A stretch of DNA of 64,000 nucleotides from Streptomyces chromofuscus (GTDB taxonomy: Bacteria; Actinomycetota; Actinomycetes; Streptomycetales; Streptomycetaceae), in the NCBI RefSeq assembly GCF_015160875.1, contig NZ_CP063374.1, positions 3,038,001-3,102,000 on the forward strand, read 5' to 3'. Of the stretch, positions 1 to 9,776 are shown piece by piece. The stretch's first letter is position 1; each line of letters starts with the position of its first letter. Below the pieces are notes generated by a model, which was given only the letters and a program-made list of their open reading frames with translations, made no database searches and was not told where the DNA came from. Position numbers and translations under genes: made by a program.

Positions 1-926
1 ACGCGAAGGCCTCCGCCAAGGCCTCCGGCCCCTGGACGTTCAAGGACGACCGCGGCGAGACGGTGAAGCTGGACCAGGTCCCCACCAACATCGCGGCCTT
101 CGTCGGCGTCGCCGCCGCCCTCCACGACTACGGCATCGAGGTCAAGGGTGTCTTCGGCCCGACCACGACGCAGGACGGCAAGGCCGACGTCCAGGCGGGC
201 GACATGGACGTCAGCAAGCTGACCGTCTTCGGCAACGTCTGGGACCAGTTCAACGTCGAGAAGTACGCCGCCTTCCAGCCGGACGTCCTCATCTCCACCA
301 CCTTCGACAGCGCGGGCACCCTCTGGTACGTCCCCGAGGCGTCCAAGGACAAGATCGCAAAGCTCGCCCCGAGCGTGGCCCTCTCCGTCTACGACCGGCA
401 GCTGACCGCGCCGCTGCAGCGCATGTGGGCGCTGGCCGAGTCGCTGGGCGCGGACATGAAGGCCGACAAGGTCCTCAAGGCCAAGCAGGAGTTCGAGACC
501 GCCGCCGAGCGGCTGCGCAAGGCCGCCAAGGCCCGCCCGGAGATCAAGGTGATGGCCGGTTCGGCGAGCCAGGAGATCTTCTACGTCTCCGGCACCAACC
601 TCTCCATCGACCTGGAGTACTTCAAGTCCCTCGGCGTGAACTTCGTCGAGCCGCCGGAGAAGGCCAAGGCCGAGGGCGGCGGCTGGTTCGAGAGCCTGAG
701 CTGGGAGAACGTCGACAAGTACCCGGCCGACATCATCATGATGGACGACCGTTCCTCGACGATCCAGCCGGCCGACATCACCGAGGGCACGTGGAAGAAG
801 CTGCCCGCCGTGAAGGCCGGTCAGGTCATCCCGCGTTCGCCCGAGCCGATCCTGTCCTACGCCAAGTGCACGCCGCTGCTCACGTCGCTGGCCGAGGCCA
901 TCGAGAAGGCCAAGAAGGTCAGCTGA
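1..926 (+). CDS. desE: DesE-like ferrioxamine-binding lipoprotein (5' partial)
   Basis: Substrate-binding protein of an iron-siderophore ABC transporter (periplasmic-binding type III, FepB/FhuD-like), expected to be lipid-anchored outside the membrane and to capture ferrioxamines. The reading frame is open from the first bases, so the signal peptide and lipobox lie upstream of the window; about 308 residues are visible. The visible part has the typical order: an early FxGVAAAL segment, a DVLISTTF segment and a C-terminal helix ending KAKKVS. It precedes a siderophore-interacting reductase and the desABCD biosynthesis operon, which supports the name by synteny with S. coelicolor. The iron box that would control it lies outside the window. 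Function is inferred from family and context. Confidence 0.85.
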   Translation, partial: AKASAKASGPWTFKDDRGETVKLDQVPTNIAAFVGVAAALHDYGIEVKGVFGPTTTQDGKADVQAGDMDVSKLTVFGNVWDQFNVEKYAAFQPDVLISTTFDSAGTLWYVPEASKDKIAKLAPSVALSVYDRQLTAPLQRMWALAESLGADMKADKVLKAKQEFETAAERLRKAAKARPEIKVMAGSASQEIFYVSGTNLSIDLEYFKSLGVNFVEPPEKAKAEGGGWFESLSWENVDKYPADIIMMDDRSSTIQPADITEGTWKKLPAVKAGQVIPRSPEPILSYAKCTPLLTSLAEAIEKAKKVS

Positions 927-985
927 CCGGCGCGCTCGCGCCCGCCGGAGACAAACGCCTCCCTGACGTCACATCAGGAGCCATC

Positions 986-1843
986 ATGACGACGGCCGTA
1001 GCCGCCCCGTTCCGTTTCTTCTCCCTCCAGGTCGTACGGACGAGGCGGCTGGGGCCGTCTCTGGTCCGGGTCACCTTCGCCGGGCCCGACCTCGCCGCCT
1101 TCCACTCCCTCGGACGTGACCAGTCCCTGTCGCTGTTCCTGCCGCACCCCGGTCAGAGCGAGCCGCGGGTTCCCGTCGAACTCGGCGACAGGTGGTGGCA
1201 GGGCTGGCGTGACCTCCCGGACGACGTACGGGCCGTGATGCGCTCGTACACGCTCCGGGCGCTGCGCCGCGAGCCGGACGAGATCGACATCGACTTCGTC
1301 CTGCACGGCGTCGAGCCCGGCGCCGCCGTCCCGGCGGGGCCCGCCTCCCGCTGGGCCTCCCGTGCCGCCGCCGGGGACCGGGTGCTGCTGCTCGGCCCGG
1401 CGATCGCCGACAACCGGGCGATCCGGTTCCGGCCGCCGCAGGACACCGACCTGGTGGTCGTCTGGGGCGACGAGACCGCCCTGCCGGCCGTCTCGGCCAT
1501 CCTGGAGTCGCTGCCCGCCGGCCTGCCCGCCCGCGTCTGGCTGGAGGTGCACGACGCCGGGACCATCCAGGACCTGGCGACCGAGGCCGACGCCGACGTC
1601 ACCTGGCTGGTCCAGGACCCGAGCCGCGCCGAGGCCTCCCCCATGGGCCTCGGCGCCCTCCGCGCCGCCCAACTGCCGCCCGCCGAGCACCCGTACGTCT
1701 GGATCGCGGGCGAGTCGTCCTGCGTGAAGGAGCTGCGCCGGCACTTCGTCGGCGAGCGCGGCATCGACCGCCGCCGGGTCACCTTCGTCGGCTATTGGCG
1801 ACAGGGGCTCACCGAGGAGCAGTTGCGCGAGCAGGGCGAGTAA
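986..1843 (+). CDS. Siderophore-interacting protein (FAD-dependent ferric-siderophore reductase)
   Basis: 285 residues, SIP/ViuB family: an N-terminal FAD-binding beta-barrel with an R-S-Y-T-L-R motif near residue 90 that binds flavin, followed by an NAD(P)H-binding domain (LVVVWGDETALPA near 155-170 and a C-terminal GYWRQG). Members reduce ferric siderophores in the cytoplasm to release iron. The ATG at 986 is chosen because AGGAG lies 5 bases upstream (976-980) and the family start aligns there; the frame stays open further upstream but shows no family similarity. It follows desE by 59 bp and probably shares its transcript. Reduction of ferrioxamine specifically is an inference from position. 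Confidence 0.88.
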   Translation: MTTAVAAPFRFFSLQVVRTRRLGPSLVRVTFAGPDLAAFHSLGRDQSLSLFLPHPGQSEPRVPVELGDRWWQGWRDLPDDVRAVMRSYTLRALRREPDEIDIDFVLHGVEPGAAVPAGPASRWASRAAAGDRVLLLGPAIADNRAIRFRPPQDTDLVVVWGDETALPAVSAILESLPAGLPARVWLEVHDAGTIQDLATEADADVTWLVQDPSRAEASPMGLGALRAAQLPPAEHPYVWIAGESSCVKELRRHFVGERGIDRRRVTFVGYWRQGLTEEQLREQGE

Positions 1844-1911
1844 CTGCCGCTTGCACGAGGGCCGTTCACAGTGACGGCTGTCACGGATCGAGTCGCACTT
1901 CACCCAGTTAC

Positions 1912-1930
1912 TTAGGTTAGGCTAACCTAA
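1912..1930. promoter_or_regulatory. IdeR/DmdR iron box upstream of desA
   Basis: TTAGGTTAGGCTAACCTAA is a 19-bp dyad, perfect except for its central base, and matches the classic DmdR1/IdeR/DtxR operator. It lies 57 bp before the desA start codon and is the expected Fe(II)-dependent repression site for desABCD. Confidence 0.95.
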
Positions 1931-1986
1931 TAAAGACGCGGCCTTCACCGTCCCGCAACGGACCGTCCCCACCGGAGGACCCCCAC

Positions 1987-3429
1987 ATGCGCTCGCACCT
2001 GCTCAATGACACGACAGCGGAGCACTACCGCCGCTCCGTGACCGATGGAGTAGAGCGGGTGGCGGCGAAACTCGCCACCACCGACCGTCCGTTCACGGGC
2101 GTCACCGTCGATGCCCTGGCCCCCCGTATCGAGCGGATCGACCTCGACCAGCCGTTGCACGACACCGCCGCCGTCCTGGACGAGCTGGAGGACGTCTACC
2201 TCCGGGACGCGATCTACTTCCACCACCCCCGCTACCTCGCCCACCTCAACTGCCCGGTCGTCATCCCCGCCGTGCTCGGCGAGGCGATCCTCTCCGCCGT
2301 CAACTCCTCCCTCGACACCTGGGACCAGTCGGCCGGCGGCACCCTGATCGAACGCAAGCTCATCGACTGGACCGCCCGGCGCATCGGCCTCGGCCCCGCG
2401 GCCGACGGCGTGTTCACCTCCGGCGGCACCCAGTCCAACCTCCAGGCGCTGCTGCTCGCCCGCGAGGAGGCCAAGAGCGAGGACCTCGCCACACTGCGCA
2501 TCTTCGCCTCCGAGGTCAGCCACTTCAGTGTGAAGAAGTCGGCGAAACTGCTCGGCCTCGGACAGGACGCCGTCGTGTCCGTCCCCGTCGACCACGACAA
2601 GCGCATGCAGACGGTCGCGCTCGCCCGCGAGCTGGAGCGCTGCGCGCAGGACGGCCTGATTCCCATGGCCGTGGTCGCCACGGCCGGCAGCACCGACTTC
2701 GGCTCCATCGACCCGCTGCCCGAGATCGCCGAGCTGTGCGGCCGGCACGACACCTGGATGCACGTCGACGCCGCCTACGGCTGCGGACTGCTCGCCTCGC
2801 CGAGGCGCCGGGCCCTGCTGAACGGCATCGAGCGTGCCGACTCGGTCACCGTCGACTACCACAAGTCCTTCTTCCAGCCGGTCAGTTCGTCGGCCGTGCT
2901 GGTGCGCGACGCCTCCACCCTGCGCCACGCCACCTACCACGCGGAGTACCTCAACCCCCGCCGTATGGTGCAGGAACGTATTCCCAACCAGGTGGACAAG
3001 TCCCTCCAGACCACCCGCCGCTTCGACGCCCTGAAGCTCTGGATGACCCTGCGCGTCATGGGCGCCGACGGCATCGGACAGCTCTTCGACGAGGTGTGCG
3101 ACCTGGCCCAGGAGGGCTGGGAACTGCTCGCCGCCGACCCGCGCTACGACGTCGTGGTCGAGCCCGCCCTGTCCACCCTGGTCTTCCGCTACATCCCGGC
3201 GGCCGTCACCGACCCGGCGGAGATCGACGGCGCCAACCTCCATGCCCGCAAGGCCCTGTTCGCCTCCGGCGAGGCCGTCGTCGCGGGCACCAAGGTGGGC
3301 GGCCGCCACTACCTGAAGTTCACCCTGCTCAACCCCGAGACCAAGGCGTCCGACATCGCCGCCGTCCTCGACCTGATCGCCGGCCATGCCGAGCAGTACC
3401 TGGGAGAATCCCTTGACCGCGCTTCCTGA
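1987..3429 (+). CDS. desA: DesA, PLP-dependent lysine decarboxylase
   Basis: 480 residues, group II pyridoxal-phosphate decarboxylase. It converts L-lysine to cadaverine, the first step of desferrioxamine synthesis. Visible landmarks are the [11 protein letters not shown] substrate/PLP segment (about 143-153), HVDAAYG with Asp261 that pairs with the PLP ring nitrogen, and DYHK with Lys293 as the Schiff-base lysine. GGAGG lies about 8 bases before the ATG. It is the first gene of desABCD, directly behind the iron box, so transcription should rise when iron is scarce. desB overlaps its 3' end. Confidence 0.95.
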   Translation: MRSHLLNDTTAEHYRRSVTDGVERVAAKLATTDRPFTGVTVDALAPRIERIDLDQPLHDTAAVLDELEDVYLRDAIYFHHPRYLAHLNCPVVIPAVLGEAILSAVNSSLDTWDQSAGGTLIERKLIDWTARRIGLGPAADGVFTSGGTQSNLQALLLAREEAKSEDLATLRIFASEVSHFSVKKSAKLLGLGQDAVVSVPVDHDKRMQTVALARELERCAQDGLIPMAVVATAGSTDFGSIDPLPEIAELCGRHDTWMHVDAAYGCGLLASPRRRALLNGIERADSVTVDYHKSFFQPVSSSAVLVRDASTLRHATYHAEYLNPRRMVQERIPNQVDKSLQTTRRFDALKLWMTLRVMGADGIGQLFDEVCDLAQEGWELLAADPRYDVVVEPALSTLVFRYIPAAVTDPAEIDGANLHARKALFASGEAVVAGTKVGGRHYLKFTLLNPETKASDIAAVLDLIAGHAEQYLGESLDRAS

Positions 3430-4690
3430 CACCACGAACACGACCTACGACTTCGTGGGGATCGGGCTCGGCCCCTTCAACCTCGGCCTGGCCTGCCTGA
3501 CCGAGCCCATCGCCGAACTCGACGGCGTCTTCCTGGAGTCCAAGCCGGACTTCGAGTGGCACGCGGGCATGTTCCTGGACGGCGCCCACCTCCAGACGCC
3601 GTTCATGTCGGACCTGGTCACGCTCGCCGACCCGACCTCGCCGTACTCCTTCCTCAACTATCTGAAGGAGAAGGGCCGGCTGTACTCGTTCTACATCCGC
3701 GAGAACTTCTACCCGCTGCGGGTCGAGTACGACGACTACTGCCGCTGGGCCGCGAGCAACCTGAGCAGCGTCCGCTTCGGCACGACCGTCACCGAGGTGA
3801 CGTACGAGGACGAGCTGTACGTCGTGCGCACCGAGGCCGGAGACGTCTTCCGCGGCCGGCACCTGGTCCTCGGCACCGGCACCCCGCCCTACGTGCCGGA
3901 CGCCTGCCGCGGCCTCGGCGGCGACTTCCTGCACAACTCGCGCTACGTCCACCACAAGGCGGAGCTGCAGCGCAAGGAGTCGATCACGCTGGTCGGCAGC
4001 GGCCAGTCGGCCGCCGAGATCTACTACGACCTGCTCGGCGAGATCGACGTGCACGGCTACCAGCTGAACTGGGTGACGCGCTCGCCGCGGTTCTTCCCGC
4101 TGGAGTACACCAAGCTCACGCTGGAGATGACCTCCCCGGAGTACGTCGACTACTACCGGGAGCTGCCGGAGGCCACCCGCTACCGCCTCACCGCGGAGCA
4201 GAAAGGCCTGTTCAAGGGCATCGACGGGGACCTCATCAACGAGATATTCGACCTGCTCTACCAGAAGAACCTCGGCGGGCCGGTCCCCACCCGGCTGCTC
4301 ACCAACTCGGCGCTCACCAGCGCGCGGTACGAGAACGGCACGTACACGCTGGGCTTCCGCCAGGAGGAGCAGGAGAAGGACTTCGAGCTCAGCTCCCAGG
4401 GGCTGGTGCTCGCCACCGGCTACAAGTACGTCGAGCCCGAGTTCCTGAAGCCGGTCCGCGACCGCCTGCGCTACGACTCCCAGGGCAACTTCGACGTCGC
4501 CCGCAACTACTCCGTCGACGTCACCGGCAGAGGCGTCTTCCTCCAGAACGCCGGCGTCCACACCCACAGCATCACCTCGCCCGACCTGGGCATGGGCGCG
4601 TACCGGAACTCGTACATCATCCGTGAGCTGCTCGGCGGCGAGTACTACCCGGTCGAGAAGTCCATCGCCTTCCAGGAGTTCGCCGTATGA
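3413..4690 (+). CDS. desB: DesB, cadaverine N-monooxygenase
   Basis: 425 residues, FAD/NADPH-dependent N-hydroxylating monooxygenase (lysine/ornithine N-oxygenase family; IucD/AlcA relatives). It hydroxylates cadaverine to N-hydroxycadaverine. An FAD dinucleotide-binding motif ([13 protein letters not shown]) sits near residue 15, an NADPH motif ([10 protein letters not shown]) lies mid-protein, and a C-terminal GxHTHSIT segment follows. The TTG start at 3413 is preferred because GGGAGA lies at good spacing and the protein then begins with the usual short leader. An in-frame ATG at 3386 would add nine residues but overlaps desA further. With the TTG, overlap with desA is 17 bp, implying translational coupling. 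Confidence 0.93.
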   Translation: MTALPDTTNTTYDFVGIGLGPFNLGLACLTEPIAELDGVFLESKPDFEWHAGMFLDGAHLQTPFMSDLVTLADPTSPYSFLNYLKEKGRLYSFYIRENFYPLRVEYDDYCRWAASNLSSVRFGTTVTEVTYEDELYVVRTEAGDVFRGRHLVLGTGTPPYVPDACRGLGGDFLHNSRYVHHKAELQRKESITLVGSGQSAAEIYYDLLGEIDVHGYQLNWVTRSPRFFPLEYTKLTLEMTSPEYVDYYRELPEATRYRLTAEQKGLFKGIDGDLINEIFDLLYQKNLGGPVPTRLLTNSALTSARYENGTYTLGFRQEEQEKDFELSSQGLVLATGYKYVEPEFLKPVRDRLRYDSQGNFDVARNYSVDVTGRGVFLQNAGVHTHSITSPDLGMGAYRNSYIIRELLGGEYYPVEKSIAFQEFAV

Positions 4691-5226
4691 GCATCGGTAC
4701 GTTCACGATCCGCCCCCTCGAGCCCCTGCAGGACGCCGAGCTGCTGCACGGCTGGGTGACCCACCCCAAGGCGGCCTTCTGGATGATGCAGGACGCCAGG
4801 CTCCAGGACGTCGAGCGCGAGTACATGCGGATCGCGGCCGACGAGCACCACCACGCCTACCTCGGCCTGCACGGCGGCGAACCGGCCTTCCTCATGGAGA
4901 AGTACGACCCCCGGTACGTGGAACTGGTGGGCCTGTACGACCCCGAGCCCGGTGACGTCGGCATGCACTTCCTGGTCGCGCCGACCGACCGGCCGATCCA
5001 CGGCTTCACCAAAGCCGTGATCACCGCCGTGATGGACGAGCTGTTCGCCGACCCGCAGACCCGGCGGGTCGTGGTGGAGCCCGACGTGGGCAACAAGGCG
5101 GTGCACGCGCTCAACGAGGCCGTCGGCTTCGTCCCCGTACGTGAGATCGACAAGCCGGAGAAGCGCGCGCTGCTGAGCTTCTGCACGCGCGCACAGTTCC
5201 TGGCCGCCCGAGGAGCAACCGCATGA
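4687..5226 (+). CDS. desC: DesC, N-hydroxycadaverine acyltransferase
   Basis: 179 residues, GNAT-type acyltransferase of the IucB/RhbD siderophore branch. It transfers a succinyl or acetyl group from CoA to N-hydroxycadaverine, giving the hydroxamate precursor. Hallmarks are an early [14 protein letters not shown] segment, the FLVAP strand, and the late [11 protein letters not shown] segment that forms the acyl-CoA site. The ATG overlaps the desB stop by four bases (ATGA) and the stop overlaps the desD start in the same way, so desB, desC and desD are translated as a coupled set. Confidence 0.93.
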   Translation: MSIGTFTIRPLEPLQDAELLHGWVTHPKAAFWMMQDARLQDVEREYMRIAADEHHHAYLGLHGGEPAFLMEKYDPRYVELVGLYDPEPGDVGMHFLVAPTDRPIHGFTKAVITAVMDELFADPQTRRVVVEPDVGNKAVHALNEAVGFVPVREIDKPEKRALLSFCTRAQFLAARGATA

Positions 5227-6992
5227 GCCTGTCCGACGCCGTGGCGCATCTCTCCCCCCACCGATGGGCGCGGGCCAACCGCCTCCTGATCCGCAAGGCA
5301 CTGGCCGAGTTCGCCCACGAACGGCTGGTCACGCCCGAGAAGGACGGCGATCAGTACGTCGTCCGCAGCGACGACGGCCTGACCCGGTACACCTTCACGG
5401 CCGTGACCCGGGCCCTCGACCACTGGCAGATCGACGCCGACTCCATCACCCGGCACCGCGACGGCGGCGAACTGCCGCTGGCGGCGCTGGACTTCTTCAT
5501 CGAGCTCAGGCAGGCGCTCGACCTGAGCGACGAGATCCTCCCGGTGTACCTGGAGGAGATCTCCTCCACGCTCTCCGGCACCTGCTACAAGCTGACCAAG
5601 CCGCAGGTCCCGGTCGCCGAGCTGCTGACGAGCGGTTTCCAGGCCATCGAGACCGGTATGACCGAGGGTCACCCCTGCTTCGTCGCCAACAACGGCCGGC
5701 TCGGCTTCGGGATCCACGAGTACCTGTCGTACGCGCCGGAGACCGCGAGCCCGGTCCGGCTGGTGTGGCTGGCCGCGCACCGCTCGCGCGCCGCCTTCAC
5801 GGCGGGGGTCGGCATCGAGTACGAGTCGTTCCTGAGGGACGAGCTCGGCGCGGAGACGGTCGAGCGGTTCCGCGAGCGGCTCACGGACCTGGGCCTCGAC
5901 CCCGCCGACTACCTCTTCATCCCGGTCCACCCCTGGCAGTGGTGGAACAAGCTCGCGGTCACCTTCGCCGCCGAGGTCGCCCGGCAGCACCTCGTCTGCC
6001 TCGGCGAGGGCGACGACGAGTACCTGGCGCAGCAGTCCATCCGCACCTTCTTCAACACCAGCCACCCCGAGAAGCACTACGTGAAGACGGCCCTGTCCGT
6101 CATCAACATGGGCTTCATGCGCGGGCTGTCGGCCGCCTACATGGAGGCCACCCCGGCGATCAACGACTGGCTCGCCCAGCTGATCGAGAACGACCCGGTG
6201 CTGAAGGCGACGGGCCTGACGATCATCCGTGAGCGCGCGGCGGTCGGTTACCGGCACCTGGAGTACGAGCGGGCGACGGACCGCTACTCGCCGTACCGCA
6301 AGATGCTGGCCGCGCTGTGGCGGGAGAGCCCGGTGGCCTCGCTCCGGGAGGGCGAGTCGCTCGCCACGATGGCGTCGCTGCTGCACGTCGACCACGAGGG
6401 CCGGGGTTTCGCGGCGGCGCTGATCGAGCGGTCGGGTCTGGCGCCGAAGGAGTGGCTGCGCCGCTACCTGCGGGCCTACTACACCCCGCTGCTGCACAGC
6501 TTCTACGCCTACGACCTGGTGTTCATGCCGCACGGCGAGAACGTCGTCCTGGTCCTGAAGGACGGCGCCGTCGAACGCGCGGTCTTCAAGGACATCGCCG
6601 AGGAGATCGCGGTCATGGACCCGGACGCGGTGCTGCCGCCGACGGTGGAGCGGGTGCGCGTCGACGTTCCCGAGGACACCAAGCTCCTGTCCATCTTCAC
6701 CGACGTCTTCGACTGCTTCTTCCGCTTCCTCGCCGCGCACCTCGCCACCGAGGGGGTCCTGGAGGAGGACGACTTCTGGCGGACCGTCGCGGACGTCACC
6801 CGTGAGTACCAGGAGTCGATGCCCGAACTCGCCGACAAGTTCCGGCAGTACGACATGTTCGCGCCCGAGTTCGCGCTGTCCTGCCTGAACCGGCTCCAGC
6901 TGCGCAACAACCAGCAGATGGTGGATCTGGCCGACCCGGCGGGCGCGCTCCAGCTGATCGGCACCCTGAAGAACCCGATCGCCGGGTTCTGA
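5223..6992 (+). CDS. desD: DesD, NIS synthetase (desferrioxamine trimerisation and macrocyclisation)
   Basis: 589 residues, IucA/IucC family NRPS-independent siderophore synthetase, type C. With ATP it joins three N-hydroxy-N-succinylcadaverine units and closes the ring to desferrioxamine E; desferrioxamine B forms when an acetylated unit ends the chain. Visible family motifs are GHPCF near 147, the ATP-binding stretch HPWQWWN near 238, RTFFNTSHPEKHYVKTALS near 270-290, and a C-terminal FhuF-like half with HGENV near 440. Length is normal for the family. It overlaps desC by four bases and ends the operon; a strong hairpin follows 9 bp after the stop. Confidence 0.95.
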   Translation: MSLSDAVAHLSPHRWARANRLLIRKALAEFAHERLVTPEKDGDQYVVRSDDGLTRYTFTAVTRALDHWQIDADSITRHRDGGELPLAALDFFIELRQALDLSDEILPVYLEEISSTLSGTCYKLTKPQVPVAELLTSGFQAIETGMTEGHPCFVANNGRLGFGIHEYLSYAPETASPVRLVWLAAHRSRAAFTAGVGIEYESFLRDELGAETVERFRERLTDLGLDPADYLFIPVHPWQWWNKLAVTFAAEVARQHLVCLGEGDDEYLAQQSIRTFFNTSHPEKHYVKTALSVINMGFMRGLSAAYMEATPAINDWLAQLIENDPVLKATGLTIIRERAAVGYRHLEYERATDRYSPYRKMLAALWRESPVASLREGESLATMASLLHVDHEGRGFAAALIERSGLAPKEWLRRYLRAYYTPLLHSFYAYDLVFMPHGENVVLVLKDGAVERAVFKDIAEEIAVMDPDAVLPPTVERVRVDVPEDTKLLSIFTDVFDCFFRFLAAHLATEGVLEEDDFWRTVADVTREYQESMPELADKFRQYDMFAPEFALSCLNRLQLRNNQQMVDLADPAGALQLIGTLKNPIAGF

Positions 6993-7001
6993 CACGGAAC
7001 G

Positions 7002-7040
7002 GACGGGCACCCCGGAGTACGGTCCTCCGGGGTGCCCGTC
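7002..7040 (+). terminator. Terminator of the desABCD operon
   Basis: A perfect 16-bp GC-rich inverted repeat (7002-7017 with 7025-7040) and a 7-base loop starts 9 bp after the desD stop. There is no strong U-run, as is common in Streptomyces. Confidence 0.85.
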
Positions 7041-7156
7041 GTCATGTCACGCCGGGTGGACCGGCGCACCCGAGGGGCGTGGGGCTGTTGTCGATATGCG
7101 GCTCCGCCGCGTGGGCGCGACCAGCCCCCACCGGACCCGCGGCCGAATCACCACCC

Positions 7157-8764
7157 CTACTCCGCGGGCCAGGGCACCTGCGGCGACCGGTAATACCCGA
7201 TCCCCAGCGCATCCCACCGCGGCCCCTGCGCAGCAAGCCGCTCGCTATAGTCCGCCCATTCGTGCGTGGACGCCGGCGACCACCCCAACTCCGCGACCCC
7301 CGGCAGCCGAGGGAACGCCATGTACTCGATGTGGGCCGAGTTCTCGAGGGTCTCGCTCCACAGCGGCGCCTCCACACCCCGGACCGCCGACGCCGGCGCG
7401 CCCGGCAGATAGGCGCCCGGGTCCCAGTCGTAGGACCGCCGGACGTCGACGTATCCGGCCCAGGACAGTCCCAGCGGGGTGCTCGCGTCGTACTTCATAT
7501 CGAGATAGATCCGGTCGGCCGGTGAGAGGATCAGCCCGGTGCCGTTGCGCGCGGCCGCCGCCACCTGTTCCTTCTCCGCCGCACTGGTGCCGTCCAGCCC
7601 CCAGTACTGCGCGAGCGCGCCCTCGGCCGGGGCCGCCCCGGTCAGCTGGTGCCAGCCGACGACCGTCTTGCCGTACTTCGCGACGACCGGCTGCACCCGC
7701 TCCATGAACGTCACGTAGTCGGCGTGGCTGGTGGAGTGCGCCTCGTCACCGCCGATGTGCAGGTACCGCCCGGGGGTGAGCGCCGCGATCTCCCGCACCA
7801 CGTCGTCGACGAAGTCGTACGTGATCTCCTTGGGCACGCACAGCGAGCTGAAGCCGACCGCGGTGCCGGTGTAGAGCGGGGGCGCGACGCCGTCGCAGTT
7901 CAGTTCGGCGTACGAGGCGAGGGCCGCGTTGGTGTGTCCGGGCATGTCGATCTCGGGGACGACCTCCAGGTGCCGGGAGGCCGCGTAGCGGACGATCTCC
8001 CGGTAGTCGGCCTTGGTGTAGTGGCCGCCGGGGCCGCCGCCGACCTCGGTCGAGCCGCCGTACGTCGCCAGGCGCGGCCAGGAGTCGACGGCGATGCGCC
8101 AGCCCTGGTCGTCGCTGAGGTGCAGATGCAGCTTGTTGAACTTGTAGAGCGCCAACTGGTCGATGTAGCGCTTGACCTCGCCGACGGTGAAGAAGTGCCG
8201 GGAGACGTCGAGCATGGCGCCCCGCCATCCGTAGCGCGGGATGTCCTCGATGGTGCCGCCCGCGACCAGCCAGGGGCCGGGCTGTACGGAGTCCCGCTCG
8301 ACGGACGCCGGGAGGAGCTGGCGCAGGGTCTGCACGCCGTGGAAGAGGCCGGCGGGGCGGGCGGCGGTGATGGTGACGCCGCCGCGGTGGCTGTCGAGGC
8401 GGTAGCCCTCCGCGCCGTACGGGCCCTTGGCGAGCCGCAGCCGGATTCCTCCGTCGCCCTGGGTGGAGACGGGCAGGCGGTAGCCGGTCGACGGGCGCAG
8501 CACGTCCGCGAGATAGCCGCCGACGTGGCGGGCCGCGGCCAGGTCGTCGACCCGGATGCGGGTCCGCTCGGTGATCCGGTACGGCGATCCGCCGGCCCGC
8601 ACGGAGGCGGGGGCCGGTATCACGTCGTCGAGCGTGGTCGGGGTCGCGGTGTCGGTCCGGGCTGCCGGCGCCGCCGCGGTGAGGGAGGCGCCCACCGACG
8701 TCACGAGCAGCAGGGAAGCCAGAAGGCGAAGCGTTCTGTGGTGCGGTGTGCGGTGCTGTCTCAC
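7157..8764 (-). CDS. Secreted beta-N-acetylhexosaminidase (GH20)
   Basis: 535 residues. An N-terminal signal peptide (HRTLRLLASLLLVTSVGASL, then AAAP) is followed by the GH20 non-catalytic alpha/beta domain (about 45-170) and the catalytic barrel. The catalytic Asp-Glu pair is seen in HIGGDEAHS, with HLSDDQGWRI and PLWSETLEN as other active-site segments. It should release GlcNAc from chitin oligomers or murein fragments outside the cell. The GTG start at 8764 is chosen because it begins the signal peptide and has GGAAGGG upstream; extending upstream adds a stretch without family character. A DasR-like site lies just upstream, consistent with control by GlcNAc/GlcN-6-P. Confidence 0.92.
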   Translation of the reverse strand: MRQHRTPHHRTLRLLASLLLVTSVGASLTAAAPAARTDTATPTTLDDVIPAPASVRAGGSPYRITERTRIRVDDLAAARHVGGYLADVLRPSTGYRLPVSTQGDGGIRLRLAKGPYGAEGYRLDSHRGGVTITAARPAGLFHGVQTLRQLLPASVERDSVQPGPWLVAGGTIEDIPRYGWRGAMLDVSRHFFTVGEVKRYIDQLALYKFNKLHLHLSDDQGWRIAVDSWPRLATYGGSTEVGGGPGGHYTKADYREIVRYAASRHLEVVPEIDMPGHTNAALASYAELNCDGVAPPLYTGTAVGFSSLCVPKEITYDFVDDVVREIAALTPGRYLHIGGDEAHSTSHADYVTFMERVQPVVAKYGKTVVGWHQLTGAAPAEGALAQYWGLDGTSAAEKEQVAAAARNGTGLILSPADRIYLDMKYDASTPLGLSWAGYVDVRRSYDWDPGAYLPGAPASAVRGVEAPLWSETLENSAHIEYMAFPRLPGVAELGWSPASTHEWADYSERLAAQGPRWDALGIGYYRSPQVPWPAE

Positions 8765-8788
8765 AAACGGTCCCTTCCTGGAGCTCCA

Positions 8789-8804
8789 ACAGGTATGGAC
8801 CACT
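8789..8804. promoter_or_regulatory. Probable DasR-responsive element (dre)
   Basis: ACAGGTATGGACCACT matches the DasR consensus ACTGGTCTAGACCACT at 13 of 16 positions. It lies 25 bp upstream of the hexosaminidase start, in the divergent promoter region. DasR control of chitin and GlcNAc genes is established; its use here is inferred from the match. Confidence 0.7.
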
Positions 8805-8835
8805 CTCTCGCGAGACCGGTGGAACAATCCCTCGC

Positions 8836-9765
8836 ATGGCGGAAATCATCCAGAAGGACGGCACGTGGGTCTTCGACGGCGACGCCCTGCGGCTGACTCC
8901 CGGACGGGACAAGAGCGTCGGCCTGCTGCGCAAGGCTCTGGGTGAACTGGTCGTGCCGCTGCGGGCGTTGGCGGGCATCTCGTTCGAGCAGGGTCGCAGG
9001 TCGGGGCGGCTGAGGCTCAGGCTGCGCGACGGCGCCGACCCGTTGCTGCACGCGACCGGCGGCCGGCTCGGCGAACCCCACGACCCCTACCAGCTCGTCG
9101 TCGAGCCCGACCGCTACGGCGTCGCCGAGTACGTCGTGGACGAGGTGCGGCGCGCCCTGATGCTGGATCAGGTACCCCCCGGCCCGGTCGCCGCGTACCT
9201 GCTGCCCGGCCCGTCCGTCCCGGTGTCGGCCGCCGCCGGGGACGGCACGGCGAGCTTCGACGGCGAACAGGTCCGCCTGGAGTGGAACTGGAAGACGGAG
9301 GACGCCAAGTCCTCCGCCGGCCCCCGCACGCTGGCCGTCGGCGACATCGCGGCCGTGGAGTGGCATCCGGCGGCGGGCCTGGAGAACGGCTATCTGCGTT
9401 TCACCGTGCGCAACGCCCCGACCAAGGCCCCGCCGAAGTACGACCCCAACGCGGTCGAGCTGTGGGGGTTCCGGAAGGACCCGCTGATGGCCCTGGTCGC
9501 CGCCGCCGTCCAGGCCCGCCTCCCGCACCCGGCGGCCCCCGGCCCGGCCGCCGCCCCGGAGGCCGCCACCCTGGGCGCCTCCGCCCCGCAGGCGTCCCTC
9601 CCGGGCACCTCCGCGCGGGAGCCGGAGCCCGCCGCGTCCGCGCGCGAGGACGACCACGACGCACTGCTCCGGCGGCTGCGCGAGCTCGGCGAGCTGCACC
9701 ACGCCGGCGTACTGACCGACGAGGAGTTCACCCTGGCCAAGCAGGCGATCCTGAAACGGATGTAG
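8836..9765 (+). CDS. DUF4429/SHOCT domain protein
   Basis: 309 residues. Two related beta-rich repeats (about 1-110 and 125-225; each has a W-x-FDG or ASFDGEQV opening and a PLMAL-like close) match the DUF4429 pleckstrin-like family. An Ala/Pro-rich linker and a C-terminal SHOCT domain (GELHHAGVLTDEEF, ending KQAILKRM) follow. SHOCT regions often mediate oligomerisation or membrane association, but no biochemical role is known to me. The ATG at 8836 starts the conserved part; the ribosome site is weak. It is divergent from the hexosaminidase across a 71-bp region that holds the DasR-like site. Confidence 0.8.
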   Translation: MAEIIQKDGTWVFDGDALRLTPGRDKSVGLLRKALGELVVPLRALAGISFEQGRRSGRLRLRLRDGADPLLHATGGRLGEPHDPYQLVVEPDRYGVAEYVVDEVRRALMLDQVPPGPVAAYLLPGPSVPVSAAAGDGTASFDGEQVRLEWNWKTEDAKSSAGPRTLAVGDIAAVEWHPAAGLENGYLRFTVRNAPTKAPPKYDPNAVELWGFRKDPLMALVAAAVQARLPHPAAPGPAAAPEAATLGASAPQASLPGTSAREPEPAASAREDDHDALLRRLRELGELHHAGVLTDEEFTLAKQAILKRM

Positions 9766-9776
9766 CGCCCCGGGGC

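Noticed and set aside
3386..4690. desB starting at the ATG at 3386
   Set aside because: It would overlap desA by 44 bp without a ribosome site; the TTG at 3413 has GGGAGA at suitable spacing and the expected protein start.
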